From assembly GCA_964553405.1 (NCBI GenBank), contig CAZKLS010000026.1, positions 1-26,972 on the forward strand: 26,972 nucleotides of DNA. Direction: 5' to 3'. The translations under genes and the position numbers were made by a program. Below the pieces are notes generated by a model. The model searched no databases, had not been told where the DNA came from, and saw nothing but the letters and a program-made list of their open reading frames with translations. This stretch comes from DATIRA01 sp964553405 (lineage in GTDB: Bacteria > Pseudomonadota > Gammaproteobacteria > Steroidobacterales > Steroidobacteraceae). Below are positions 15,204-24,920 of the stretch, piece by piece; position 1 is the first letter of the stretch; each line of letters opens with the position of its first letter.

Positions 15204-15775
15204 TGGCGTGTCCGCTCGAAGCGCTCGATGGCGGGCAGTTGCTGCAGCAGATAGCCGAGCTCATCCACGCCGTTGAGCAGGCAGTAGCGCGCGAATGCCT
15301 CGACCGGGAAAGGCGTCTCGCGGCCGTCGGGGAGCCGCAGCAGCGTATTGACGAGATCCACCTCGACCTCGGTCCCGGGATGCTCGAGCAGCCAGCGATG
15401 CGTGGCTTCGTCGACGACCACCGGCAGCAGGCCGTTCTTCAGGCTGTTGCTGCGGAAGATATCCGCGATCTCGGTGCTGATCACGGCCTGGAAGCCGTGG
15501 TCGAGCAGCGCCCACGGCGCATGCTCGCGCGAGGAACCGCAGCCGATGTTGGGCCCTGCCACGAGGATCCGGCAATGCCGCGAGTGCGGCTGGTTCAGGA
15601 CGAAGTCGGGACGCGGCCGGCCGTCGGAGTCGTATCGCCAGTCGGCGAACAGCGCCTCGCCCAGCCCCGCGCGGCTGGTCGTCGTCAGGAAGCGGGCGGG
15701 GATTATCTGGTCGGTGTCGATGTTGCTCGAGGGCATCACGACTGTCTTCGACCGTATCGTTGTGATCGGCTCCAT
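15200..15775 (-). CDS. leuD: 3-isopropylmalate dehydratase small subunit
   Basis: Small subunit of isopropylmalate isomerase, 191 residues, swivelling-domain fold. It contains SSNIDTDQIIPARFL, GPNIGCGSSREHAPWAL and FRSNSLKNGLLPVV, all diagnostic for LeuD. The ATG at 15775 is 26 nt after the leuC stop. It pairs with LeuC to make the active site. Confidence 0.96.
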   Translation of the reverse strand: MEPITTIRSKTVVMPSSNIDTDQIIPARFLTTTSRAGLGEALFADWRYDSDGRPRPDFVLNQPHSRHCRILVAGPNIGCGSSREHAPWALLDHGFQAVISTEIADIFRSNSLKNGLLPVVVDEATHRWLLEHPGTEVEVDLVNTLLRLPDGRETPFPVEAFARYCLLNGVDELGYLLQQLPAIERFERTRQ

Positions 15776-15801
15776 GGGTCCTCGGTGGCTCGATCAGCCG
15801 C

Positions 15802-17205
15802 TCAGTGCAGGAATTCGCGTGGATCGGTGATGCGCCCGCGCACGGCTGCCGCGGCTGCGGTGGCCGGACTCGCGAGCAGCGTGCGGGCGCCGCTGCCCTG
15901 CCGTCCCTCGAAGTTCCGGTTGCTGGTGCTGACGCAGTACTGGCCGGCCTCGACCGTGTCGCCGTTCATTCCGAGGCACATCGAGCAGCCCGACTCGCGC
16001 CACTCGGCCCCGGCGTCGAGGAATATCTGCGCCAGCCCGCGCTCTTCGGCCTGTCGCTTGATCGCCTGGGATCCCGGAACCACCAGCAGGCGGACGCCGC
16101 TGGCCACCTTGCGGCCCGCGAGCACGCGTGCAGCCAGCTCGAGGTCCGACAACCGCGAGTTCGTGCAGCTGCCGATGAATACCACCTGCACCGGCCGGTC
16201 CCGCAGCGGCTCGCCGGGCTGCAGGCCCATGTAGCCGAGCGCACGCGCGAACACCTCGTCTCCAGCGCGCTCGGGCACGCTGCCGCCCACCGCCATCACC
16301 ATCCCGGGATTCGTGCCGTAGGTGATCATCGGCTCCACTGCGTCGGCCGCGAGCGTTACCTGCCTGTCGAACCGGGCGCCGGCGTCCGTGCGCAACTGTC
16401 GCCATCGCTCCACGGCTGCCTCCCATCGTGCGCCGGAAGGCGCCCGGGGCCGGCCCGCGAGGTACTCGAACGTCGTCTCGTCCGGCGCGATCATGCCGGC
16501 GCGTGCGCCGGCCTCGATGGACATGTTGCAGACAGTCATCCGCTCGTCCATCGACAGCGCCCCGATCGCCTCGCCGCGGTATTCGACCACGTGGCCGGTC
16601 CCGCCGTTGACCCCGATGCGTCCGATGATCGCGAGGACCAGGTCCTTGGCGGTCACGCCGTCTGCCAGCCGGCCGGTCACGTCGATCGCGAGCGTGCGGG
16701 GCTTGCGCTGCAACAGGCACTGCGTCGCCATCACGTAGCCGACCTCGGTCGTGCCGATGCCGAATGCCAGCGCGCCGAACGCGCCATGGGTGCTGGTGTG
16801 GCTGTCGCCGCACACGATCGTCTTTCCCGGCTGGGTCGCGCCGAGCTCAGGCCCGATCACGTGCACGATCCCACGCCGCGCGTCCTTGAGGCCGATCAGG
16901 TCGAGGCCGAACTCGCTGCAATTCGCCTCGAGCTGTCGTACCTGCTTCGCCGCGGACTCGAGCGCGATGGGTTTCCCGCCGAAGATCTGCGCCGTGTCGG
17001 TCGGAGTCGAGTGGTCCATCGTGACCAGCGTCCGCTCCGGGCGTCGAACGGGAAGTCCGCGGTCGCGCAGCACCGTGAACGCCTGCGGCGAGGTGACCTC
17101 GTGGACGAGGTGCAGGTCGATGTACAGCACGGCCGGGGTTTCCGCCGTCTCCGGCACGACCTCGTGGCTCTCCCACACCTTCTGAAACAGCGTCTTCGCG
17201 CTCAT
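15802..17205 (-). CDS. leuC: 3-isopropylmalate dehydratase large subunit
   Basis: Aconitase-family protein of 467 residues carrying a [4Fe-4S] cluster. The three cluster cysteines are visible in FIGSCTNSR and SGCSMCLGMN. Other signatures are LYIDLHLVHEVTSPQAF, TMDHSTPT, VCGDSHTSTHGAFGALAFGIGT (split here only by its end) and GVNGGTGHVVEY. The ATG at 17205 has GGAG 5 nt upstream; a TTG one codon earlier is less likely. It lies 25 nt after leuA. Confidence 0.96.
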   Translation of the reverse strand: MSAKTLFQKVWESHEVVPETAETPAVLYIDLHLVHEVTSPQAFTVLRDRGLPVRRPERTLVTMDHSTPTDTAQIFGGKPIALESAAKQVRQLEANCSEFGLDLIGLKDARRGIVHVIGPELGATQPGKTIVCGDSHTSTHGAFGALAFGIGTTEVGYVMATQCLLQRKPRTLAIDVTGRLADGVTAKDLVLAIIGRIGVNGGTGHVVEYRGEAIGALSMDERMTVCNMSIEAGARAGMIAPDETTFEYLAGRPRAPSGARWEAAVERWRQLRTDAGARFDRQVTLAADAVEPMITYGTNPGMVMAVGGSVPERAGDEVFARALGYMGLQPGEPLRDRPVQVVFIGSCTNSRLSDLELAARVLAGRKVASGVRLLVVPGSQAIKRQAEERGLAQIFLDAGAEWRESGCSMCLGMNGDTVEAGQYCVSTSNRNFEGRQGSGARTLLASPATAAAAAVRGRITDPREFLH

Positions 17206-17230
17206 CAAAGCTCCGCTCGTCCCGCCGTGG

Positions 17231-18820
17231 TCAGATGGCCGACGCCGCAGTCTGCAGTTCCGCTTCGGTCCGATCCGGACCGCTGCGGGCGGCCACGGCC
17301 CGGGCGGACTCGATCCGGTTCACGACTTCGAGGAACGCCCGGACACCGGACTCGACGATGTCCGTGGTCACGCTCGAGCCGCGATAGGCGCGGCCGTTGT
17401 ACTCGACCGTGACCACCGCCTCGCCCTGGGCGTCCTCGCCGACCGATACGCTGCGGACCTCGAACTTGCGCAGCTTCGGATCCACGCCGGTCGCCATCTC
17501 GATGGCCTTGAACGCGGCATCGACGGGTCCGTCGCCCTGGGCCTGCTGCGCGACCTGCCTGCCGTCCGAGTGCCGCAGGTGGACGCGCGCGGAGGCCGGG
17601 GAAGTGGGGTCGCTCACGACGTGCAGGCCCTCGAGTTCCCAGGGACCGCTCGCGTCGGTTTCCGCGCGCAGCACCAGCGCCTCGATGTCCCCGTCGAACA
17701 ACTCCTTCTTCTTGTCGGCCAGCGCCTTGAAGTTCTCGAAGACCTGGTTGAACTCCTCCTCGCCGAGCTCGAAACCGAGTTCGCGGACCCTGTCGCGAAA
17801 CGCGTGGCGGCCGCTGTGCTTGCCGAGCACGAGATTGGTGCGCGACATCCCGACGTCGGTCGGGCGCATGATCTCGTACGTGGAGTGATGCCGGAGCATG
17901 CCGTGCTGGTGGATCCCGGACTCGTGCGCGAACGCGTTCTCGCCGACCACCGCCTTGTTGCGTGGAATCGGCATGCCGGTGACGCTGGAGAGCAGCCGGC
18001 TGGTCGGGAAGAGACGCCGCGAGTCGATCCCGGTGTGCAGGCCGAAGAACGACTCGCGTGTCTTCAGCGCCATCACGATCTCCTCCAGCGAGCAGTTCCC
18101 GGCCCGCTCGCCGATGCCGTTGATCGTGCATTCCACCTGGCGCGCGCCGGCCCGCACGGCCGCGAGGCTGTTGGCGACCGCCATGCCGAGGTCGTCATGG
18201 CAGTGGACGCTGAACACGACGTCGTCGGCGCCGCGGACGTTGCGGCGCAGGTACTGGAAGACCTCGTAGAACTCCTCCGGGACCGTGTACCCGACCGTGT
18301 CGGGCACGTTGATCGTCGTCGCGCCGGCTGCGATGGCCGCCTCGACGACTTCGGCCAGGAACTCGAGCTCGGTCCGCGACGCGTCCTCCGGCGAGAACTC
18401 CACGTCTTCGCAGCGCTCGCGCGCGAGCTGCACGCCGTGGACGGCCGTGCGGATGATCTCGTCCTTCGCCATCTTCAGCTTGTGCTCGCGATGGATCGCG
18501 CTGGTCGCGAGAAACACGTGCAGGCGGGGGCGGGCGGCGTCCTCGATCGCAGTCCAGGCCCGCTCGATGTCGCCGGCGTTGCAGCGCGCGAGGCCTGCGA
18601 TCACGGGCCCCTGCACCTCGCGCGCGACCGCGCGCACCGACTCCCAGTCGCCCCGCGAGGCAGCCGGAAAGCCCGCCTCGATGATGTCCACGCCGAGTTC
18701 CGCCAGCGCCCGAGCGACGCGCAGCTTTTCGGGCTGCGTCATGCTGCAGCCGGGCGACTGCTCGCCGTCACGCAGCGTGGTGTCGAAAATCAGGACTCGG
18801 TTCGGGTCTCGGGCGGACAT
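17231..18820 (-). CDS. leuA: 2-isopropylmalate synthase, long allosteric form
   Basis: Condenses acetyl-CoA with 2-ketoisovalerate, the entry to leucine synthesis. 529 residues. The catalytic HMGL-like barrel starts FDTTLRDGEQSPGCSM and holds the metal site HCHDDLGMAVANS and NGIGERAGNCSLEE. After the linker (GIHQHGML, LGKHSGRHAFRDR) comes the LeuA dimer domain, the leucine-sensing regulatory region, containing VTVEYNGRAYRG. The ATG at 18820 is chosen because GGGAGGTGA precedes it; that ribosome site overlaps the ilvC stop. The upstream extension inside ilvC is spurious. No acetolactate synthase gene lies between ilvC and leuA. Confidence 0.96.
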   Translation of the reverse strand: MSARDPNRVLIFDTTLRDGEQSPGCSMTQPEKLRVARALAELGVDIIEAGFPAASRGDWESVRAVAREVQGPVIAGLARCNAGDIERAWTAIEDAARPRLHVFLATSAIHREHKLKMAKDEIIRTAVHGVQLARERCEDVEFSPEDASRTELEFLAEVVEAAIAAGATTINVPDTVGYTVPEEFYEVFQYLRRNVRGADDVVFSVHCHDDLGMAVANSLAAVRAGARQVECTINGIGERAGNCSLEEIVMALKTRESFFGLHTGIDSRRLFPTSRLLSSVTGMPIPRNKAVVGENAFAHESGIHQHGMLRHHSTYEIMRPTDVGMSRTNLVLGKHSGRHAFRDRVRELGFELGEEEFNQVFENFKALADKKKELFDGDIEALVLRAETDASGPWELEGLHVVSDPTSPASARVHLRHSDGRQVAQQAQGDGPVDAAFKAIEMATGVDPKLRKFEVRSVSVGEDAQGEAVVTVEYNGRAYRGSSVTTDIVESGVRAFLEVVNRIESARAVAARSGPDRTEAELQTAASAI

Positions 18821-18825
18821 CGTGC

Positions 18826-19815
18826 TCACCTCCCTTCGTTCAACCAGGGCATCCGGGCGCGCAACGTCACGCCCACTTTCTCGATCGGGTGCTCGAGGTC
18901 CTTGCGCATCAGCGCGTCGTACCGGCGGCGTCCCGCCTTGTTCTCCCGGATCCACTGCCGGGCGAAGGTACCGTCCTGGACCTCCTTCAGGATCTTCTTC
19001 ATTTCCTTCTTCGTCTGCGCGTTGACGACCCGCGGGCCGCGGGTCAGGTCGCCGTACTTGGCGGTCTCGGAGATGAAGCGGTGCATCTTCGCGATGCCGC
19101 CCTCGTGCAGCAGGTCCACGATCAGCTTCAGCTCGTGCAGGCACTCGTAGTAGGCGACCTCGGGCTGGTAGCCGGCTTCGACCAGCGTTTCGAATCCCTT
19201 CAGCACGAGCTCCGTCGCGCCGCCGCAAAGCACGGCCTGCTCGCCGAACAGGTCGGTCTCAGTCTCCTCGGCAAAGGTCGTCTCGATGACTCCGGCGCGG
19301 GTGCCGCCGATGCCGTCCGCGTAGGCCAGCGCCCTTTCCTTGGCCTTGCCCGTGGCGTCCTGGTAGACCGCGATCAGGCACGGCACGCCGCGTCCCTGCT
19401 CGTACTGACGGCGGACCAGGTCGCCGGGCCCCTTCGGAGCGATCAACACGACGTCCAGGTCCTTGCGTGGACGGATCTGGCCGAAGTGGACGTTGAAACC
19501 GTGCGCGAACAGCAGCGCGGAGCCCTCGGCGAGCTGCGGCTCGATCTCCGCGTAGATCGCGGGCTGCGCGAGGTCCGGGGCCAGCAGCGACACCAGCGCG
19601 GCATCCTTCACGGCCCGGGCCGGCTCCATCACCTTGAACTTGTCCTTCTTCGCCTTCTTCCAGCTGTCCCCGCGGCGCACGCCGATGACGACGTCGTAAC
19701 CGGAGTCGCGCAGGTTCAGCGCGTGCGCCCGGCCCTGGCTGCCGTAGCCCAGCACGGCGATCCTGGCGCCTTTGAGGGCCTTCTTGTTCACGTCCTTCTT
19801 CGAATAAGCGCGCAT
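18826..19815 (-). CDS. ilvC: Ketol-acid reductoisomerase, class I
   Basis: NADPH-dependent isomeroreduction of acetohydroxyacids, shared by valine, isoleucine and leucine synthesis. 329 residues, the short class I form. It shows the Rossmann motif AVLGYGSQGRAHALNLRDSG with VRRGDSW, the loop HGFNVHFGQI, GPGDLVRRQY, the metal site EETETDLFGEQAVLCGG and YYECLHELKLIVDL. The ATG at 19815 has GAGGAG upstream; a longer reading to 19971 would run through the attenuator hairpin and is rejected. It is the first structural gene after the attenuator. Confidence 0.96.
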   Translation of the reverse strand: MRAYSKKDVNKKALKGARIAVLGYGSQGRAHALNLRDSGYDVVIGVRRGDSWKKAKKDKFKVMEPARAVKDAALVSLLAPDLAQPAIYAEIEPQLAEGSALLFAHGFNVHFGQIRPRKDLDVVLIAPKGPGDLVRRQYEQGRGVPCLIAVYQDATGKAKERALAYADGIGGTRAGVIETTFAEETETDLFGEQAVLCGGATELVLKGFETLVEAGYQPEVAYYECLHELKLIVDLLHEGGIAKMHRFISETAKYGDLTRGPRVVNAQTKKEMKKILKEVQDGTFARQWIRENKAGRRRYDALMRKDLEHPIEKVGVTLRARMPWLNEGR

Positions 19816-19857
19816 CAGTGACTCCTCGCAAAATCGACGATCAGTGGTTCCGAAACG

Positions 19858-19894
19858 AAAAACCCCGCTCCGGCTGCGGGCCGGTGCGGGGTTT
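19858..19894 (-). terminator. Attenuator terminator of the ilvC-leu operon
   Basis: On the minus strand AAACCCCGC (19894-19886) pairs with GCGGGGTTT (19868-19860). An inner CCGG/CCGG helix lies across a one-base mismatch and a 7-nt loop, followed by TTTTT-CG-TTT. It lies 28 nt downstream of the leader-peptide stop and about 43 nt upstream of ilvC, so it would end transcription before the structural genes. Confidence 0.9.
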
Positions 19895-19941
19895 CTGGTG
19901 TACCTACACGCTTTCGCGCGTTCAGTGTCCGGCCCCGCACC
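19883..19941 (-). promoter_or_regulatory. Antiterminator pairing of the ilvC-leu attenuator
   Basis: GGTGCGGGG (19941-19933), in the last codons of the leader peptide, is exactly complementary over 9 nt to CCCCGCACC (19891-19883), the 5' arm of the terminator. A ribosome stalled at earlier leucine codons would leave it free to pair and block termination. A ribosome reaching the stop would cover it and allow termination. Confidence 0.75.
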
Positions 19942-20035
19942 TCCCCAGGGGAAGCAGGCCGATGAGTCCAAGCAGCAGGCCCGGCAGTCGGATCGCCAGC
20001 AGGAAATCGCGCGATTCGCCGAACGACAGGACCAT
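19922..20035 (-). CDS. Branched-chain amino acid leader peptide (37 aa)
   Basis: ATG at 20035 to TGA at 19922. Eleven of 37 residues are leucine, with two isoleucine and one valine; the densest block is LLLGLIGLLPL, residues 20-30. This is the layout of ilv/leu leader peptides and the peptide probably has no function beyond translation itself. Ribosome-site quality is poor; in-frame GTG codons at 20047 and 20056 are alternative starts. It lies about 30 nt after the predicted transcription start and just before the terminator hairpin. Confidence 0.85.
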   Translation of the reverse strand: MVLSFGESRDFLLAIRLPGLLLGLIGLLPLGRCGAGH

Positions 20036-20074
20036 CTTGAAATCCACTCGAAACACCGGTGCCGGAGGCCCGAG

Positions 20075-20104
20075 ATAGCATCACAGCGCGTGGCGCATTG
20101 TCAA
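20075..20104 (-). promoter_or_regulatory. ilvC-leuACDB promoter
   Basis: A perfect -35 TTGACA (20104-20099), 18 nt, and TGCTAT (20080-20075) preceded by TGA, an extended -10. The predicted start is near 20068, giving a leader of about 250 nt before ilvC. The same spacer (19816-20172) must also hold the pepA promoter, for which I see no clear pair of hexamers. Confidence 0.75.
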
Positions 20105-20172
20105 CCGCACTGCAAAAAGAAACTCGGCTAAGCTCTTGCGGATCCAGGTGCCCGATGCGGGAGACTCCACGC

Positions 20173-21561
<1,389 letters not shown>

Positions 21562-21578
21562 AGCGCTCCGCGGGCCGG

Positions 21579-22838
21579 ATGAGCCTCGCACGCGAGCGCC
21601 GGGCCTGGGCGCTGCTCTACCTGTGCCTCGGCGTGGTCGAGGGAGGCACCGCCGCGGTCATCGTTCGCGCGCTTTTCGCGGACGATGTGCCGACGGTGCT
21701 GGTGGACCTGGTGCTGGCGATGGTCAGCGCCGCGCCGGCCTGGGCCAACCTCGCCAGCCTCGGGTATGCCCGGCTGGCCCAGGGCCGTCCGAAGATCCGG
21801 TTTCTCAGGCCCCTGCTGGTGGCGATGAGCGTCTGCGTCGGCGCGCTCGCGCTGCTGCCGACCGAAGGCGTCGGCCTGCTGCTGTTTTTCATCCTGTACG
21901 GCACGGCCCGCCTGCTGTGGGCAGGCGTCGAGACCGTGCGGTCGGTGCTGTGGAGCAGGAATTACCCGCGCCGCCTGCGGGCACGCATCACCGGGCGCAT
22001 CCTGGTGTATTCGTCGCTGGCGTTCGCCGCCTCGGGGCTGATGCTGGGATGGCTGGTCGACGAGCACGGACTGTGGTTCCGCCTGGCGATCCTGGCCGCG
22101 GCCGGCTGCGGCCTGGCCGGCAGCGCCGCGTTCTCGCGCCTGCGGGTGCGCGGCGAGCAGGCGCTGCTCGAGGCGGAACGCAGCCGCACCGCGTCCGGCG
22201 CGAGCTTCAGCGTCGCGGGGATGGCGGAACTGCTGCGGAGCGACCCGGCGTTTCGTCGCTACATGTACTCGATGACGATTTTCGGCGCCGGCAACCTGAT
22301 GCTGACGCCGCTGGTCGTCATCTCTCTCGACGAGGTGCTGGCGCTGCCGACGTTCTGGCAGGTCGTCGTGACGACCGCGATGCCGGTGCTGGTCATGCCG
22401 TTCGCAGTGCCGCCCTGGGCCGCGCTGCTCGACAGGGTGCACGTCGTCGCGTACCGCTCCGCGCACGGCTGGGTGCTGGTGGCGGCGGCCGTGCTGCTGG
22501 CATGCGCGGTGCTGATGCGCGTGCCGGCGCTGCTCGCGCCGGGCGCGCTGCTGATGGGCACCTCGCTTGCCGCCGGCAGCCTCGGCTGGACGCTGGGACA
22601 CAACGATTTCGCGCCGCGCGGGGAAGAGACCCGCTACATGGCGCTGCACGTGACGCTGACCGGCATCCGGGGATTGCTTGCGCCCCCGCTCGGCGTCGCG
22701 GCCTACTACCTGCTCGAATCGGTGTTCCCGGGCCACGGCAGCTTCGCGCTTTTGCTGCCCGTCGCGCTGGTCGGCATCGGCGCCTGGGAGTTCACCGCGA
22801 TGCGGCGCGACTACCCCGGGCTCGGTCGCCGCACGTGA
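21579..22838 (+). CDS. MFS-like multi-pass membrane protein, function unknown
   Basis: 419 residues with about 10-12 hydrophobic segments. A soluble-looking central loop (about residues 190-225) divides the two halves, and the C-terminus is basic. No clear sugar, drug or amino acid signature is visible, and the classical GxxxDRxGRR loop is degenerate. The ATG at 21579 comes 17 nt after the aminopeptidase stop, so it is probably co-transcribed. ilvD starts 51 nt downstream. I do not recognise the substrate. Confidence 0.75.
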   Translation: MSLARERRAWALLYLCLGVVEGGTAAVIVRALFADDVPTVLVDLVLAMVSAAPAWANLASLGYARLAQGRPKIRFLRPLLVAMSVCVGALALLPTEGVGLLLFFILYGTARLLWAGVETVRSVLWSRNYPRRLRARITGRILVYSSLAFAASGLMLGWLVDEHGLWFRLAILAAAGCGLAGSAAFSRLRVRGEQALLEAERSRTASGASFSVAGMAELLRSDPAFRRYMYSMTIFGAGNLMLTPLVVISLDEVLALPTFWQVVVTTAMPVLVMPFAVPPWAALLDRVHVVAYRSAHGWVLVAAAVLLACAVLMRVPALLAPGALLMGTSLAAGSLGWTLGHNDFAPRGEETRYMALHVTLTGIRGLLAPPLGVAAYYLLESVFPGHGSFALLLPVALVGIGAWEFTAMRRDYPGLGRRT

Positions 22839-22889
22839 CCCGCGGGCGCGGACCGCTCAGAATGCGAGGTTCAACGAGGAGCCGGAACC

Positions 22890-24587
22890 ATGAGTCGACG
22901 AAAGCCTGACCCGCGCGAGCACTCTAAGATCGTTTTCGACGGAGTGAAACAGACCCCCAGCCGCGCGATGCTCCGGGCCGTCGGCTACTCGGACCGGGAC
23001 TTCCGGCGGCCGCAGGTGGGCGTCGCATCCACCTGGAGCAACCTGACCCCGTGCAACATGCACATCGACAAGCTCGCGGCCGCGGCGGCCGCGGGCGCCG
23101 ACGGGGCAGGGGGGAAGAGCACCGTGTTCGGCACGATCACCGTCTCGGACGGCATCTCGATGGGCACGCCGGGCATGCGTTACTCGCTGGTGTCGCGGGA
23201 GGTGATCGCGGATTCGATCGAGACGGTCGTCGGCGCACAGGGGTTCGACGGGGTGGTCGCGATCGGCGGCTGCGACAAGAACATGCCCGGCTGCATGATG
23301 GCCATCGCCCGGTTGAACCGCCCGGCCGTGTTCGTCTATGGCGGAACGATCCGACCCGGTGCCGGGCATCGGGACATCGTGTCGGTCTTCGAGGCGGTAG
23401 GCGCGCATGCGCGCGGCAGCATCTCCGACCGGCAGTTGCGCGAGGTCGAGCGCACCGCGATTCCGGGGCCGGGAAGCTGCGGCGGCATGTACACCGCCAA
23501 CACGATGGCATCCGCCATCGAGGCGCTCGGGCTCAGCCTGGCCAACAGCTCGGCGCAGGAAGCCGTCTCCCGGACCAAGCGGCGCGACGCCGAGCAGGCC
23601 GGGAAGGCGGTCGTCAAGCTGATCCGGCAGGGCATCCGGCCCTCGGACATCCTCAGTCGCGAGGCCTTCGAGAACGCGATCACCGTGACGATCGCGCTGG
23701 CGGGCTCGACGAATGCGGTGCTGCACCTGCTTGCCATCGCTCATTCCGCCGGCGTGCCGCTGGAACTCGACGACTTCACCCGCATCGGCCGGCGCGTGCC
23801 GGTGCTGGCGGACCTGAGGCCGAGCGGACGCCATTCGATGTCGGACCTGATCCGGATCGGCGGAATCCAGCCGCTGATGAAGATGCTGCTGGACGAGGGG
23901 CTGCTGCACGGCGACTGCCTGACGGTCACCGGCCGGACGCTGGCGCAGAACCTCAGGCGCGTGCGGCCTTACCCGCAGGGGCAGGAGATCGTGCGTCCGC
24001 TCGAGGATCCACTGAAGCCGGACAGCCACCTGGTCGTGATGTACGGCAACCTGGCCCCCGAGGGCGCGGTGGCGAAGATCAGCGGCAAGGAAGGGCTGCG
24101 GTTCACCGGGCGCGCGCGGGTGTTCGACGGCGAGGAAGCGACGCTGCAGGCGATTCTCGACGGCACCGTGCAGGCGGGCGACGTGGTCATCGTGCGCTAC
24201 GAGGGGCCCCGGGGCGGGCCTGGCATGCGCGAGATGCTGAGCCCGACGGCCGCGATCATGGGCAAGGGACTCGGCGACCAGGTGGCGATGGTCACCGACG
24301 GCCGTTTCTCGGGGGGGAGCCACGGTTTCGTGGTCGGACACGTCTCGCCGGAGGCCGCGCTCGGAGGTCCGCTGGCGCTGGTCGAGGACGGCGATTCGAT
24401 CACGATCGACGCCACCCGCAGCGAGCTCACACTGGCCGTGCCGCCACGCGAGATCGAGCGTCGAAAGCGCCGGTGGCAGCCACCCGAGCCGTATGCGACC
24501 CGTGGCGTGCTGGCCAAGTATGCCGAGCTCGTCAGCAGCGCATCGCTCGGCGCGGTGACGGACCGCAAGCTCGGCTCCGGCGGGTGA
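22890..24587 (+). CDS. ilvD: Dihydroxy-acid dehydratase
   Basis: Dehydrates dihydroxy acids to 2-keto acids, the step after IlvC. 565 residues, the short form. The cluster cysteines are Cys55 (TPCNMHI), Cys128 (GGCDKNMPG) and Cys197 (GPGSCGGMYTANTM). TVSDGISMGTPGMRYSL carries the Mg-binding region. Three conserved cysteines and this length match the oxygen-tolerant [2Fe-2S] type known from plants and many bacteria, rather than the longer E. coli-type protein; cluster type is inferred. The ATG has GAGGAG upstream. It is separate from ilvC and not under the leader attenuator. Confidence 0.95.
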   Translation: MSRRKPDPREHSKIVFDGVKQTPSRAMLRAVGYSDRDFRRPQVGVASTWSNLTPCNMHIDKLAAAAAAGADGAGGKSTVFGTITVSDGISMGTPGMRYSLVSREVIADSIETVVGAQGFDGVVAIGGCDKNMPGCMMAIARLNRPAVFVYGGTIRPGAGHRDIVSVFEAVGAHARGSISDRQLREVERTAIPGPGSCGGMYTANTMASAIEALGLSLANSSAQEAVSRTKRRDAEQAGKAVVKLIRQGIRPSDILSREAFENAITVTIALAGSTNAVLHLLAIAHSAGVPLELDDFTRIGRRVPVLADLRPSGRHSMSDLIRIGGIQPLMKMLLDEGLLHGDCLTVTGRTLAQNLRRVRPYPQGQEIVRPLEDPLKPDSHLVVMYGNLAPEGAVAKISGKEGLRFTGRARVFDGEEATLQAILDGTVQAGDVVIVRYEGPRGGPGMREMLSPTAAIMGKGLGDQVAMVTDGRFSGGSHGFVVGHVSPEAALGGPLALVEDGDSITIDATRSELTLAVPPREIERRKRRWQPPEPYATRGVLAKYAELVSSASLGAVTDRKLGSGG

Positions 24588-24644
24588 GCCGGGTCCGGAC
24601 CCGACCTGGACCGGCTGAGGGTACCGGCAACTCGTCTCGTGCTA

Positions 24645-24673
24645 TTGAGCAGGCGCGTGGGTCCCGGTAAAGT
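24645..24673 (+). promoter_or_regulatory. Possible upstream promoter of the tonB cluster
   Basis: TTGAGC (24645-24650), 17 nt, TAAAGT (24668-24673). Each hexamer matches the sigma-70 consensus at four of six positions. It lies about 250 nt before tonB. Confidence 0.4.
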
Positions 24674-24750
24674 GCAGCGGTGCTGGGCGGCGTGCCGGGG
24701 AGTGCGTCGCCGCAGGCGCGTCAGGGACGATGGCGGCCTCTGACGCCAGT

Positions 24751-24795
24751 CATACAGAATAGAATTAAAGGGACAGAACGCAGATTTTCAGACTT
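24751..24795. repeat. AT-rich fragment, possible transposon-end relic
   Basis: A short AT-rich island containing AATTAAAGGGACAGAACGC followed by AGATTTTC, in otherwise GC-rich DNA. The AGGGACAGAACGCAGATTTT wording resembles short sequences I associate with Y1/RAYT-type transposon ends. This is memory, not a search. No second copy occurs in the window. Confidence 0.3.
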
Positions 24796-24818
24796 GCGCG
24801 AGCCCGGCGACTGCAGGG

Positions 24819-24847
24819 TTGCGACTGCCGTGCTCGTCTTGTAGTGT
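24819..24847 (+). promoter_or_regulatory. Possible proximal promoter of the tonB cluster
   Basis: TTGCGA (24819-24824), 17 nt, TAGTGT (24842-24847), about 75 nt before the tonB GTG. Spacing is ideal but the -10 is weak. Confidence 0.45.
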
Positions 24848-24920
24848 GTGCGCCCCCGACCGGCGCCTGAAGAGGATCGGTCGTGGTGACGTGCTCGTTT
24901 GGCCCCGGCGTGGAGGGGAT

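Larger units (their letters stand above)
24588..24920. other. Intergenic region between ilvD and tonB
   Basis: No gene is supported in these 333 bases. A perfect 14-nt palindrome CGGGTCCGGACCCG (24590-24603) follows the ilvD stop, without a T-run. There are two promoter-like pairs and an AT-rich stretch (24751-24795), listed separately. No Fur-box-like sequence was seen, which is notable before a TonB cluster. Confidence 0.6.

Noticed and set aside
18821..19228. N-terminal extension of leuA
   Set aside because: It lies inside ilvC, has no homology-like motifs, and the strong ribosome site points to 18820.
19816..19971. N-terminal extension of ilvC
   Set aside because: It would translate through the attenuator terminator; the family start is at 19815.
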